Assembly: GCA_020633295.1 (NCBI GenBank)
Contig: JACKDW010000007.1
Location: 1 to 64,000 of the forward strand
Direction of reading: 5' to 3'
Length of the DNA stretch: 64,000 nucleotides
From: Myxococcales bacterium
Lineage (GTDB): Bacteria; Myxococcota_A; Polyangia; Nannocystales; Nannocystaceae
Shown here: in pieces, positions 14,717-23,408 of the stretch
Position numbering within the stretch: the first letter of the stretch is position 1
Layout: each line of letters opens with the position of its first letter
The notes under the pieces: generated by a model
Seen by the model: the letters and a program-made list of their open reading frames with translations, nothing else
Told to the model about the DNA's origin: nothing
The model's database searches: none
Made by a program: the position numbers and the translations under genes

Positions 14717-15256
14717 ATGGGTTCAAGGGGCAAGGGGGGAGGAGTCGAACAGCCCGCGTGCGCTGTGTCGGTATCCAATGTCGCCGGACGCGTCGTCGGC
14801 CAAAACGCCCAGGCGCGGGCGCTCGCCGGAGTCGGCTTTAACAGCCCCTGCTGGCAGGTCCACACGTCGATCAAGGGGGCGAGCGGCCTCCCCTGCAGCG
14901 ATGGGTGCGCGCAGGCGCTACTCCGCGGGGGGCAGGAGCGAGCGCAGACCGTGACGATCCGTGGCCGAGAGCATCGGCTGTGCTGCGCACCGGTCAACGG
15001 TAAAGTCGTCAGCGTCCTGTTCCGCGTGGAGTCGCGCGAGCGCGGCGTCGTCGAGTGTGATGCGACACCTACGCCCCGTGAACATGAGGTCTTGAGCGCG
15101 CTCGCCGAGGGACACACTGTCCCCGCGATCGCCAAGAAGCTCGGACTGCGCGCGAGCACCGTTCGAGCCCACGTAGAGCACTTGCGAAAGAAGCTGAACG
15201 CGCCGACGCAGGCCGCGTTGGTCGCCACGGGCTTCCGCCTCGGGCTGCTGCGATGA
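14717..15256 (+). CDS. LuxR-type regulator with Cys-rich sensor region
   Basis: The 179-aa transcription factor has a C-terminal GerE/LuxR HTH (TPREHEVLSALAEGHTVPAIAKKLGLRASTVRAHVEHLRKKL, ~118-160) and an N-terminal PAS-like sensor region holding Cys15, Cys45, Cys60, Cys64 and Cys89/Cys90. The motif CW...GLPCSDGC followed by CC could coordinate an iron-sulphur cluster or other metal. Sensing of O2, NO or redox would suit its position as the first gene before the nitrate-respiration block. That is inference. No receiver domain or cognate kinase is adjacent. Target promoters are not identified. Confidence 0.8.
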   Translation: MGSRGKGGGVEQPACAVSVSNVAGRVVGQNAQARALAGVGFNSPCWQVHTSIKGASGLPCSDGCAQALLRGGQERAQTVTIRGREHRLCCAPVNGKVVSVLFRVESRERGVVECDATPTPREHEVLSALAEGHTVPAIAKKLGLRASTVRAHVEHLRKKLNAPTQAALVATGFRLGLLR

Positions 15257-15359
15257 GGTCGAATCTCGAGAAGGCGCTCTTGAAACAGTCAACAGGTCGG
15301 CAAAGGCAGAACGGCAGCGCTCCGGTTTAGCGGGCACAGTGCTTGCTAGAAGGGTGAAT

Positions 15360-15779
15360 ATGAAAGTTTGCGATTGTATGACCTCGAGACCGGAGACCGC
15401 GTCGCTCTCCGATCGCGTGAGCGATTCGTTCTCACAAATGCGACAAAAAGGAATTCGGCATCTGCCAGTCGTGGACGAGAGCGGGACGCTCGTCGGTATC
15501 ATTAGCGATCGCGACCTGCTCCCGTACATCAGCGTGGGAGCAGCGCCAAGAAGACAGAACGGGGCTAGCGCGGTGCGCGTCCGCGAGATCATGACCCGCA
15601 GCGTGGAGGTCGTCGGGCCTGATGACACGCTCCGTGTCGCGGTAGAATTGTTCCTCGAGCATCGCTTTGGCGCGCTTCCAGTCGTCAACGCGTCGGGGAG
15701 GTTGGTCGGGATACTCTCTTTGATTGATGTCTTTCGGGCCTGGTACGAACTCTCCGGCGGCGCTCGGCGAGAGTCCTGA
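15360..15779 (+). CDS. Tandem CBS-domain protein
   Basis: The 139-aa protein consists of two CBS modules (VCDCMTSRPETASLSDRV...HLPVVDESGTLVGIISDRDLL and VREIMTRSVEVVGPDDTL...ALPVVNASGRLVGILSLIDVF). A CBS pair binds adenosine nucleotides such as AMP, ATP, NADH or c-di-AMP and acts as an energy sensor. I chose the ATG at 15360 because AAGGG lies just upstream. A GTG at 15339 is also open. A second stand-alone CBS protein closes the nap block (32186-32659), suggesting related regulation. Confidence 0.85.
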   Translation: MKVCDCMTSRPETASLSDRVSDSFSQMRQKGIRHLPVVDESGTLVGIISDRDLLPYISVGAAPRRQNGASAVRVREIMTRSVEVVGPDDTLRVAVELFLEHRFGALPVVNASGRLVGILSLIDVFRAWYELSGGARRES

Positions 15780-15899
15780 AGCTCGCTGTCGCGTGAGCTA
15801 GTCCACTCCGCGAAAAAACGCGCAAACTCATCTCGAGAATCCTTCAAGAAGGCGCCCGGAACGCCGAAGCTGGCACGCGGCTTGTTTGTCCTTTGCCCC

Positions 15900-17483
15900 G
15901 TGAACAGCATTTCCGCCTCATTCACGCTGTGCTGGCTCTTGACGGCAGGCGCGGCGCCTGCTCCCGGGGAAAATCCCGGCGACGCTCAAAAAATCCCCGA
16001 TTCAAGCGGCAGACAACCAGCCGGAGTCCCCGACTCGGTGGCGCCTGTAGCGACGAGTCCAACGGAGACGTCACCGTCGAGCGCGAGCGCGACCGCGTCC
16101 GCGGGTGAGACCACGACGCTCGAGCCCGTCACGCGCGAACCCGAACACGCGCCAGAGAAGACCGTGCGCGCGACGACGCCAGTCGACGCGGTCAAGGAGG
16201 ACAAGCCCCCCTTGATGATCGGCTCGCCAGCCGGGCCGAACCTCACTGTCGGTATTCAGGTCTTCCTTCGCGGTCAGGGCCGCTTCAACCAGGACCTGGG
16301 CAACACCCCCGATAACCACCTCGGCGAGGTGCTCGCGCGAGCTCGGATACAAGCGCTCGGGAATTGGGGACCTCTGACTGGTTTTGTACAGGTCCAAGAT
16401 CGACGGATCTGGGGTTTTGAAGCGTCGACGATCTCCAACGAGGGCAACACGGATCTTCACCAGGGATACCTCGATCTGCACGGCGAGAGGCCGAGCACGC
16501 TGAGCGGCTCGGTCCGCGCTGGGCGACAAGAGATCATCTGGGGCAGAAGCCGGATGATCGGCAACCTGACGTGGCTCCCGGGCGCGCGCTCGTTCAACGC
16601 CGTGCGGCTGCGCGGCAGCTACAAGATGCTCTCGTTGGACGTGTTCGGAGCGTTGACCGGCCGCGCACAGACCTTCACGTACACCGATGACTCCGTCGCG
16701 CCGCCCGAGCCGGTCACGGTCAGGACCCCTGGGGCCCAGCTGGTAGGAGGGCAGTTCGGGCTCGACGCGCACCAGGCGTTGAAGCTCGAGGTGATCGGGC
16801 TCTACGACCGCGCGAAGCAGCACCCGAACAACGTGACGCTTGATCGCTACATCGGAGATGTTGGCGGCCGCGTCTGGGGGGAGCCAGTTAAAGGCTTCAC
16901 ATACGATCTTGAGGGGCATGGGCAGTTCGGTCAGAACAACGGGCTCAGGCACCGCGCGTGGGCTGGCGCGGGCACGCTCGCGTACACACACGCGGTCGGT
17001 GACTTCAAGCCCGGGATCCGCGGCGGAGTGGCGCTAGCCAGCGGCCACGCGTGCACGGGCCCAAGCGGCTGCGCGCCGATGCAGAGCGGCGACTTCTTCA
17101 ATTTCTACCCGACGAACCACATTCACTATGGCCTCGTCGATCTCATGAACTGGAGCAACATGAGGGACTTCGAGCTGGGCGCGACCTTCGCTGCCAAGCC
17201 CGGGGGGCTCAAGATCTCGGCGACGTATCACTACTTCCAGCTCCACGAGGCCGCCGGGCGGTGGACGAACGCCGGCGGCGCTCAGGTCGGCGCTGGCTTT
17301 GACCCCAGCAACACCATGAATGAGCTCGGCCACGAGATCGACTTCGTGCTGGTCACCAAGCCCTGGAAGCCGCTGATGGTGCAGCCTGGCTACGGCGTTT
17401 TCATCCCGACCGGCGCTGGAGTGACGCTGGGTGGAGACACGCCGCAGCACTTCCTCTACCTGTGGGTCGTGTTCACGATGTGA
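15900..17483 (+). CDS. Outer-membrane beta-barrel, alginate-export/porin-like
   Basis: The 527-aa protein has a signal peptide (ISASFTLCWLLTAGAAPAPG), a Pro/Thr-rich periplasmic linker (~25-110), and a C-terminal barrel of ~410 residues with alternating strands such as LTVGIQVFLRGQGRFNQ, GPLTGFVQVQDRRIWG, LSGSVRAGRQEIIWGRSRMIGN and final FLYLWVVFTM ending in an aromatic pair. The GRQEI-type segment resembles the alginate-export family, members of which often accompany anaerobic respiratory clusters. A role as nitrate/nitrite channel is inferred from context. Start: GTG at 15900 leads straight into the signal peptide; a TTG at 15882 is possible. Confidence 0.75.
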   Translation: MNSISASFTLCWLLTAGAAPAPGENPGDAQKIPDSSGRQPAGVPDSVAPVATSPTETSPSSASATASAGETTTLEPVTREPEHAPEKTVRATTPVDAVKEDKPPLMIGSPAGPNLTVGIQVFLRGQGRFNQDLGNTPDNHLGEVLARARIQALGNWGPLTGFVQVQDRRIWGFEASTISNEGNTDLHQGYLDLHGERPSTLSGSVRAGRQEIIWGRSRMIGNLTWLPGARSFNAVRLRGSYKMLSLDVFGALTGRAQTFTYTDDSVAPPEPVTVRTPGAQLVGGQFGLDAHQALKLEVIGLYDRAKQHPNNVTLDRYIGDVGGRVWGEPVKGFTYDLEGHGQFGQNNGLRHRAWAGAGTLAYTHAVGDFKPGIRGGVALASGHACTGPSGCAPMQSGDFFNFYPTNHIHYGLVDLMNWSNMRDFELGATFAAKPGGLKISATYHYFQLHEAAGRWTNAGGAQVGAGFDPSNTMNELGHEIDFVLVTKPWKPLMVQPGYGVFIPTGAGVTLGGDTPQHFLYLWVVFTM

Positions 17484-17490
17484 ACCGCGC

Positions 17491-19215
17491 TCACCGTGAA
17501 TTCGCGATGAACTCGAGGACAAAGGCCTCGAGCCCGTCGTGATCTTCATGCGCGAAGCATGGACGCTCTTCCGTCACGGAGGGCTCGTCGCTGATCACCG
17601 CGATCACGTCACGCGCACGCGTCGAGAGCTGCTTTACCCCGCGGCGATTCACGACGATCTTGGGCACGTCCTCACGCTTGTATCCCTCGACGAGGATGAG
17701 TTCGACCTCGATCGTGAGCGCGCCGATGAGCTCGCGGAGCGTGCTTGGGCGCTCGGTTCGCGCGATCACGGCGCGGCGCGTCTTCGACGCGATTCCGACC
17801 GCGACCGCGCCGGCCTGCGCGAAACGGTAGGTATCCTTCCCCTCGGTATCGAGCTGAAACTCGTGCGCGTCGTGTTTTAGCGCGGCCACTCGCAGCCCGC
17901 GCGCGCGAAGGCGCCTCAGGAGCGCCTCGATCACGGTGGTCTTCCCGCTCCCCGAGTACCCGGCGAAGCCGAGGAGCAGCGGCCCCGTGGAGGCGGGGAG
18001 TGGTCCGCGGAGCTCGATCTCGACTGGGGCCCCGGCGAAGAACTGACCTGCTCCGGAGGGCAGGATGGCGATCGCGTTCGTGTCGACGCCGGCGCCGACC
18101 TGCGCTGAGCCTTGACGATCCCGCACCGTCACCTCTAGCCCCCCCGGCGTGAGCTTCGCGTCACCTCGGATGAAGTACTCGAGCGCTGGTTGCTTGCGAA
18201 CCGAGTTGCGCAGCGTCGCGGGCAGTCGCGCGACCCGGCGCGCCGCGCCCCCCTGAAGCGCCACGAGCAGCGGGCGCACGAGGAGATCAAAGGTCCGCGC
18301 GCACGCCTCTGGATTCCCGGGGAGGACGAAGATCGGTACGCTGTCGAGCACGGCGAAGCCGACCGGCTTGCCGGGCTTGATCGCGATCTTGTGGAACACG
18401 AAACGGGCCCCGAGCTCGCGCAGAACATCAGGTACGAGGTCACGCTCTCCAACCGAGGCTCCGCCGATCGTGATGAGCACGTCCGCCCCGCGCGCGGCCG
18501 CGATAAGCTGCTCGCGCAGGACGGCCGGCTCGTCGGGCGCGGGCCCGCGGCGAGTGGCGCTCGCCCCGGCGGCCTGCGCCATCGCCCGGATCATCGGCCC
18601 GTTGCTGTCAATAATCGCCCCGGCGCGTTCACGGTCGAGCGAGCAGAGCTCGTCGCCACACGTCACCACGGACACCTTGGGCGCACACGCGACCTCGACC
18701 GTGACGCATCCGACGGCCGCTAGCATGGCGATAACATCTGGCGTTATGCGCTGGCCGGCTCGCAGCGCGAGCGCGCCGGCTCGCATCTGCTCGCCACGAC
18801 GGCGGACATTCTTGCCGACCGCGACGGCGACGCGAACGTCGACCGTACCGGCTGTTTCGTCAACGCTCGTGGCCTCCTGGCGCACGACCGAGTCAGCCCC
18901 TTCCGGTAGCTTCCCTCCGGTCATGATTCGCGCGGCCTCGCCCTCGCCGATCTGGAGCGGTGTGAGATCCCCTGCGAATACGCGGCTGACCACGCGCAAG
19001 GTCGTCGGCGAGCTCCCACACGCGCTCGCTATATCCATCGCGCGCACGGCGTAGCCGTCCATCGCGGAGTTATCGTACGCGGGTAGGTCTGCGCGCGCGT
19101 GGACATCGACCGCGAGGTGCCGCCCGAGCGACTCATCCAGCGGGACAGCCTCGGAGGGTAGTGGATGCGCGAAGTCGAGGACGCGACAAAGGGCTTCGTT
19201 CAGCGAGATCATCAA
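17491..19215 (-). CDS. moeA-mobB: MoeA-MobB fusion: molybdopterin molybdenumtransferase plus MGD adapter
   Basis: The 574-aa bifunctional protein for molybdenum cofactor has MoeA motifs at residues ~1-405 (NSAMDGYAVRA, IMTGGKLPEGADSVVRQE, ITIGGASVGERDLV, KPGKPVGFAV, VLPGNPEACARTF), which insert Mo into adenylylated molybdopterin. The C-terminal ~160 residues are MobB, a P-loop GTPase (GYSGSGKTT) with KHDAHEF and LILVEGYK, which assists guanylylation to Mo-bis-MGD, the NapA cofactor. Its ATG overlaps the napH-like stop (ATGA), so it is translationally coupled to the NapGH pair. That ties cofactor supply to nitrate reductase expression. Both halves appear complete. Confidence 0.93.
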   Translation of the reverse strand: MMISLNEALCRVLDFAHPLPSEAVPLDESLGRHLAVDVHARADLPAYDNSAMDGYAVRAMDIASACGSSPTTLRVVSRVFAGDLTPLQIGEGEAARIMTGGKLPEGADSVVRQEATSVDETAGTVDVRVAVAVGKNVRRRGEQMRAGALALRAGQRITPDVIAMLAAVGCVTVEVACAPKVSVVTCGDELCSLDRERAGAIIDSNGPMIRAMAQAAGASATRRGPAPDEPAVLREQLIAAARGADVLITIGGASVGERDLVPDVLRELGARFVFHKIAIKPGKPVGFAVLDSVPIFVLPGNPEACARTFDLLVRPLLVALQGGAARRVARLPATLRNSVRKQPALEYFIRGDAKLTPGGLEVTVRDRQGSAQVGAGVDTNAIAILPSGAGQFFAGAPVEIELRGPLPASTGPLLLGFAGYSGSGKTTVIEALLRRLRARGLRVAALKHDAHEFQLDTEGKDTYRFAQAGAVAVGIASKTRRAVIARTERPSTLRELIGALTIEVELILVEGYKREDVPKIVVNRRGVKQLSTRARDVIAVISDEPSVTEERPCFAHEDHDGLEAFVLEFIANSR

Positions 19216-20819
19216 GGGTTTGTCTCTCCGTGATGGGAGGCGGCGACGCTCCCGTCCTCAACGGGAGCGTGACGTCGTTGCGCGCCGAGCGTAAGCGATA
19301 GCGCTCCGCCGAAGATCAAGAATCCCGCCGCGAAAAAGCTAAACGCGCGCCACCGGTTCTGACCGACGTTGCGCTCCGGGAGCGTGAACGATGCGCGAGC
19401 CGACGTCCATCCGGGGATCTCGCGCAGCGTCACGCGGTCCCCCGCCAGGAGCGTGAACGGGACGCGAGCCCGGTAGATCGAGCGACGCGGGGTGGAGCGC
19501 GGATCGGTCGGCTCGTCGAAGCGGAGGCGCTCGAGCACGGAGCCGTCGCCACGCTCCAGATCCACCACGAGCGGGCCGCGGTAGAACTCGCGCTCAGGCA
19601 GGCGGCCGCGCTCATCTGCTTCCCCTCGCGGGCCTCGCACGACGTAGGCGGATACCTCGACCCCCTCGAGCGTCACGCCGTCGTTCGCGTCGAGCTCGAT
19701 CCCGGTGATATCCGAGACCGCGACGAACACCTCGACCTCGTTGACCGCGCGGCGGGCGTCAAGCAACAATCGCGGCTTCCCCGGATCAGCGGTCTCGGCC
19801 TTGACGCTCGAGCCGCCGAGCAGGACGAAGAAGGCGGCGAGCGCCGCGACGCGCCGAGGACCACGTCGAACGCCCACCGCGAGGTTCGCCTGCGGACAAA
19901 CCTCTACGCAGCGGGCGCAGTTGTCACAGTCTGGACCTGGCGCGCCGGTCGAAGGAGACAACGAGAGCCAACACGCGCGATCACACAGATCGCAGTGTTT
20001 TCCGCAGCCCGTCGCCTGGACCAACTGGAGGCGAACCACCCGTCGACGCCCCGGAAGCGAGAGAGCGGCGCCGGTGGGACAGAGCGTCGCGCAGTACGTC
20101 GTCGGACCGAATACAACGCCCGCGATCAAGAGCCCCAGTACAGCGCCGAGCGCCGCCCCGCCCCCGCCCATTAGCCAGATCGAGTAGATCGACTGCTGTA
20201 CAAGCCAGTGCGGCAGCGTAACGCTGAGGAGCGTCGTCAACCCGAGGGCCCCCGCGATGAGCGCGCCGCCGAGTAGAACAAAGCGGTGCCAGCGGCGCTT
20301 GGGGATCGAATAGCGCGGGAAGCGAAAGGGTAGTCGCTCGAGCGCGCTCTCGAGACCTCGGGCGAGCGTCCCGAACGGACACATCCACCCGCAGAACGCT
20401 CGTCCAAGTAGAAGCGCGAGCAAGAGCGGCAGGGACCACGCGATCACGAGCAACCAGGAGAACTCGGAGCCTGCTCCTGTCGACATGGCGATCGCGCCAG
20501 CCACGGGGTCGACCATCGGGATCGACGCGTAGCTCACCCCCGTCCCGCCGCCGATCATGACGTTCGCGGTGTACGCTCGCGCGGCCGGCTCTCCGACCGG
20601 CAGGAGCTGGAGCAGCCACGCCGGTAAATCCCAGCCGTGTCCGTCCCACGCGCTCAAATAGTTGCGATCGAGGCGCTGCCAGCCTCCGAGAAAGGGGGCG
20701 ACAAGCAACGCGTAGAAAGTGACGGCCATCGTGACGCGACGCGCCCACTTCCACCGCTTGCCGGGGCGCAGCGTGTACGCCCAACGCCGCGTTTGCCCGG
20801 GGGAGTGTGGCGCGTTCAT
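19212..20819 (-). CDS. napH: NapH-type membrane iron-sulphur protein with periplasmic extension
   Basis: The 535-aa inner-membrane protein of the NapH family passes quinol electrons to NapG. Visible features are N-terminal helices, the CGWMCPFG and CATLCPTG loops characteristic of NapH/CcoG/NosR, and ferredoxin-type Cys motifs CGKHCDLCDRAC and CDNCARCVEVCPQ (two 4Fe-4S). Beyond the usual ~290 residues comes an added ~190-residue soluble domain (VEVFVAVSDITGIELDAND...), probably periplasmic, and a final transmembrane helix (AFSFFAAGFLIFGGALSLTLG). It overlaps napG by four bases upstream and moeA-mobB downstream. A paralogue is at 27658-29202. Confidence 0.85.
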   Translation of the reverse strand: MNAPHSPGQTRRWAYTLRPGKRWKWARRVTMAVTFYALLVAPFLGGWQRLDRNYLSAWDGHGWDLPAWLLQLLPVGEPAARAYTANVMIGGGTGVSYASIPMVDPVAGAIAMSTGAGSEFSWLLVIAWSLPLLLALLLGRAFCGWMCPFGTLARGLESALERLPFRFPRYSIPKRRWHRFVLLGGALIAGALGLTTLLSVTLPHWLVQQSIYSIWLMGGGGAALGAVLGLLIAGVVFGPTTYCATLCPTGAALSLPGRRRVVRLQLVQATGCGKHCDLCDRACWLSLSPSTGAPGPDCDNCARCVEVCPQANLAVGVRRGPRRVAALAAFFVLLGGSSVKAETADPGKPRLLLDARRAVNEVEVFVAVSDITGIELDANDGVTLEGVEVSAYVVRGPRGEADERGRLPEREFYRGPLVVDLERGDGSVLERLRFDEPTDPRSTPRRSIYRARVPFTLLAGDRVTLREIPGWTSARASFTLPERNVGQNRWRAFSFFAAGFLIFGGALSLTLGAQRRHAPVEDGSVAASHHGETNP

Positions 20820-21481
20820 GTGCGGCTCCCGGCGGGGATGATCGAGATCGCGGTGGGTGTCTGTGGGCAGTACTCAACGCAACGTCCACAACCAACACAC
20901 GCGTCCTGTACGACCGGGAGCCCCGGCGGAGTCAGCTTGATCGCCTTTCCGGGGAGAGGGCATGCGTCGTGGCAGTAGCCACACACTCGACCCAGATAGG
21001 AGAGGCAGAGGTCTCGCTCGACCTCCGCGATGCCCATATCGACCTCCTCCGAGATCACCTCTAGCTTGTCCTCGATCGGGCTCAGCGCGCCGGTGGGGCA
21101 GATCTGCGTACATCGCATGCAGAGCGTGCACGAGCGTCGGCGGACATCGAGGTACGGGGTGCCCGCGCCATGCTCGCTCTCGTCAACCCCGTAGTAACGG
21201 ATGCAGCCGTTCTCGCACTCCACGCCACACAGGCCGCAGCCAATGCACTTCTTCTTAAACACCGCGTCGTCGTGACTCGCCGACGGGGGACGCACCGGCA
21301 CGCCACCGCGCTCTTCTGTCGTAGCGCTCTCGCGCAGCCGCCATCGCGCGATTAACAGCCCCGCGGAGAGCAATCCGACGCCCTGAGCGAAGAACTGACG
21401 TCGATTCGGGGGTACGGTCGGGCCGCGTCGGTATTTGCGGCGCTGGAGCCCGAGGTTTGCGCGGGGGGTTTTCTCGCTCAT
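20816..21481 (-). CDS. napG: NapG-type periplasmic ferredoxin with Tat-like signal
   Basis: The 221-aa protein has an RRQFFAQGVGLLSAGLL twin-arginine-type signal and four 4Fe-4S motifs: CIGCGLCGVEC, CTLCMRCTQICP, CGYCHDACP (preceded by CLSYLGRV) and CVGCGRCVEYCP. It accepts electrons from NapH and delivers them to the periplasmic nitrate reductase system. The ATG at 21479-21481 (MSEKTPRAN) is preferred; a second ATG ten codons upstream is open and has no better ribosome site. It is first in a three-gene operon with napH and moeA-mobB, all joined by ATGA overlaps. Its promoter must lie in 21482-21710. Confidence 0.87.
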   Translation of the reverse strand: MSEKTPRANLGLQRRKYRRGPTVPPNRRQFFAQGVGLLSAGLLIARWRLRESATTEERGGVPVRPPSASHDDAVFKKKCIGCGLCGVECENGCIRYYGVDESEHGAGTPYLDVRRRSCTLCMRCTQICPTGALSPIEDKLEVISEEVDMGIAEVERDLCLSYLGRVCGYCHDACPLPGKAIKLTPPGLPVVQDACVGCGRCVEYCPQTPTAISIIPAGSRT

Positions 21482-21710
21482 TGGTTCTCGTCTGGATGAA
21501 CTCCTCTGCATGTTGCGTTCTCAGCCGCACTCCCCGCGGGAACGGCCACAGGGCGGCTGCAATTGAAGAGTCGAAGGAAGCGTATGTTCGTGAGTCCGAA
21601 CCATTCCGGGGAAAAATTCGGGGCGGATGACTCGCCTTCCCGCTGTATCGACTGCTTGGACAACGCTGTTCGCCGTGCGAACCAGACGAAAAAAATCGCT
21701 GCTTCGGGGA
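21482..21710. promoter_or_regulatory. Promoter-bearing gap upstream of the napG-napH-moeA/mobB operon
   Basis: This 229-bp gap lies between the thioredoxin-lipoprotein stop and napG. It contains an A-rich patch (gacgaaaaaaatcg near 21690). I saw no canonical FNR box and no clear sigma-70 pair. Confidence 0.4.
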
Positions 21711-23342
21711 TTATTCCGCGGCAGTTTCGCGCGAGAGCAGGGCGAACGGGGGCGGATAATCGAGATCGATGGGGATATCCGTGAGCGCGGCTAGAGCGCG
21801 AGCGCAGTGCTGGCGGGAGTTTTCACATATCCCACGGGACAGCAGAAACAGCCGTGGGCTCTCGACAAAACCCTCGCCGCTCCAGCGCTCCACGACGAGC
21901 TCGCTCAACTCTCGGCCGCGCTCACTCAGCTCGCTGCACGACGCGAGCGCTGAGAGCAGCAAGCCGACCGCGTCGACGGGAGCCTCCGCGGCTGATGACA
22001 GCTCCGCTCCGGCGCGATCCCAGAGCGCGCGCGGCCATTTGTCCGTAGGGACAGGTGCGAGCGCTCTACAGCGCGAACCATCGACGAGCGCGGCCATCGA
22101 CTGGACGTCAAGACGCCACAACGGATCGACAACGGGGCCCGGCAGCGCCTTCCGCTCCTCGGCGCTCAGCCGGTAGTAAAACGGGTCGCTGCGCTGACTC
22201 GTGGCCAGCGCGGCGCCCTGCTCAAACGTTGTTTCGACGAAGTTGAGGACAGCGCGAGCCTCATCCGGTTCGCCTCGCAGACGGAGGAGTTCGCTCCACG
22301 CGAGGTTCTCGATCGCGCGCCGCTCGAAGTGGGGATGATACCAACCTGGACCCGCGCAGTAGCGGAAGAACCCGCGGTCCACCGAGTCCTGAAGGCCGAG
22401 ATAGGGGTCCGCGTCCGGGAGTCGCTCGATGCCCTCCCGCCAGCGCGCTGCGTCCGCTCCCGCGCGAGAGAGGCCCACAAGCTCGTCGGCGCTAAAATCC
22501 ATGTCCGCGAGGGGAGTCCCCTTGAGTCGGGGGGACCCACCTCGTCGCGCGCCGTCGAGCGTCTTTTGGATCCACCCGTCAACTCGCGCAGGAGCGCCGT
22601 GCTGACGCCATCGCTCGAGCTCGACGAGCAGCGCGGGGTACGGGTGTCGCGCGGGAGAATTGAAGCCGCCGTCGTTGCTATTGACCTTGAGGAACACGGC
22701 CAGCTCAAGCCTGTCGAGGAGGCGCTTGGCGTCCTCAGCCGAGATCCCGGCGCTCGGGAGTCGGACGCGCCGTGGGGGCTCGTAGGGCTCCAGCTCGTCG
22801 CGCTCGAGCCGGCTCGAGAGCGCGCGGAACAGGTCGACGAGCTCGGGCGCGCTTCGGAAACCTGACCTCGTGAGCACGTGGCGCCCCCCCGCGTCGAAGA
22901 ACGCCAGCGTCGGGAGCCCCTTGAAGCCCGGGATGTCCGCCCACAGCGGCGCGGCGTCGAGATCGACGTGAAGTGACTCGAACCCGCGCTCGATCTCGGT
23001 GATGACTCGCTGGTCAGGGAGCACCTCGTGCTCCAGCACACGGCACCATTGGCACCAGGCCGCGCTGATGAGCACGACGCGCGGACGCGCTCCCGGAGAG
23101 ATCCCCTCGGGCGTCGTCGGCCCGTCTCTCCAGAGCGAGGGAGCGCTTGTCGACGAGCGAACAAGCGCTGGCGATTTGGGCGGGTCTGTTGGGACTGGTT
23201 CTTGCACGTGTTTTTTCTCGGTCACCCCCACGGGAGGACTCTCGAAGCATCCAGCGACCAGAGTAAGAGCGAGCCACGAGCACCCGAGCTGCCAGAGCGC
23301 GATTCGCGAACGGCACGACACGGCACCGACACCACGAGTCAT
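21711..23342 (-). CDS. Thioredoxin-fold lipoprotein, DUF255-like
   Basis: The 543-aa protein has a lipobox (LALTLVAGC, about residue 28) and a thioredoxin domain with active site SAAWCQWCRVLEHEVLPDQRV and cis-Pro segment GFKGLPTLAFFDAGG. A long alpha-helical region follows, resembling the six-hairpin portion of YyaL/DUF255 proteins but shorter. A periplasmic thiol-disulphide or cytochrome-maturation role fits its divergent pairing with a diheme cytochrome gene. I chose the ATG at 23340-23342 because the frame farther upstream would run into that cytochrome gene and has no signal peptide. Confidence 0.75.
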   Translation of the reverse strand: MTRGVGAVSCRSRIALWQLGCSWLALTLVAGCFESPPVGVTEKKHVQEPVPTDPPKSPALVRSSTSAPSLWRDGPTTPEGISPGARPRVVLISAAWCQWCRVLEHEVLPDQRVITEIERGFESLHVDLDAAPLWADIPGFKGLPTLAFFDAGGRHVLTRSGFRSAPELVDLFRALSSRLERDELEPYEPPRRVRLPSAGISAEDAKRLLDRLELAVFLKVNSNDGGFNSPARHPYPALLVELERWRQHGAPARVDGWIQKTLDGARRGGSPRLKGTPLADMDFSADELVGLSRAGADAARWREGIERLPDADPYLGLQDSVDRGFFRYCAGPGWYHPHFERRAIENLAWSELLRLRGEPDEARAVLNFVETTFEQGAALATSQRSDPFYYRLSAEERKALPGPVVDPLWRLDVQSMAALVDGSRCRALAPVPTDKWPRALWDRAGAELSSAAEAPVDAVGLLLSALASCSELSERGRELSELVVERWSGEGFVESPRLFLLSRGICENSRQHCARALAALTDIPIDLDYPPPFALLSRETAAE

Positions 23343-23408
23343 GTGGTACCCACAAGCGAGCTGTGAGGGGCGGGAACGCTTGCCAACAATCACAAGGAAC
23401 CAGTTCAC
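23343..23408. promoter_or_regulatory. Divergent promoter region, thioredoxin lipoprotein / cytochrome-nap operon
   Basis: Only 66 bp separate the two divergent starts, so both promoters must overlap here or extend into the coding sequences. It contains an AT-rich patch (caacaatcacaaggaacc) that also supplies an AAGGA ribosome site for the cytochrome gene. Confidence 0.5.
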
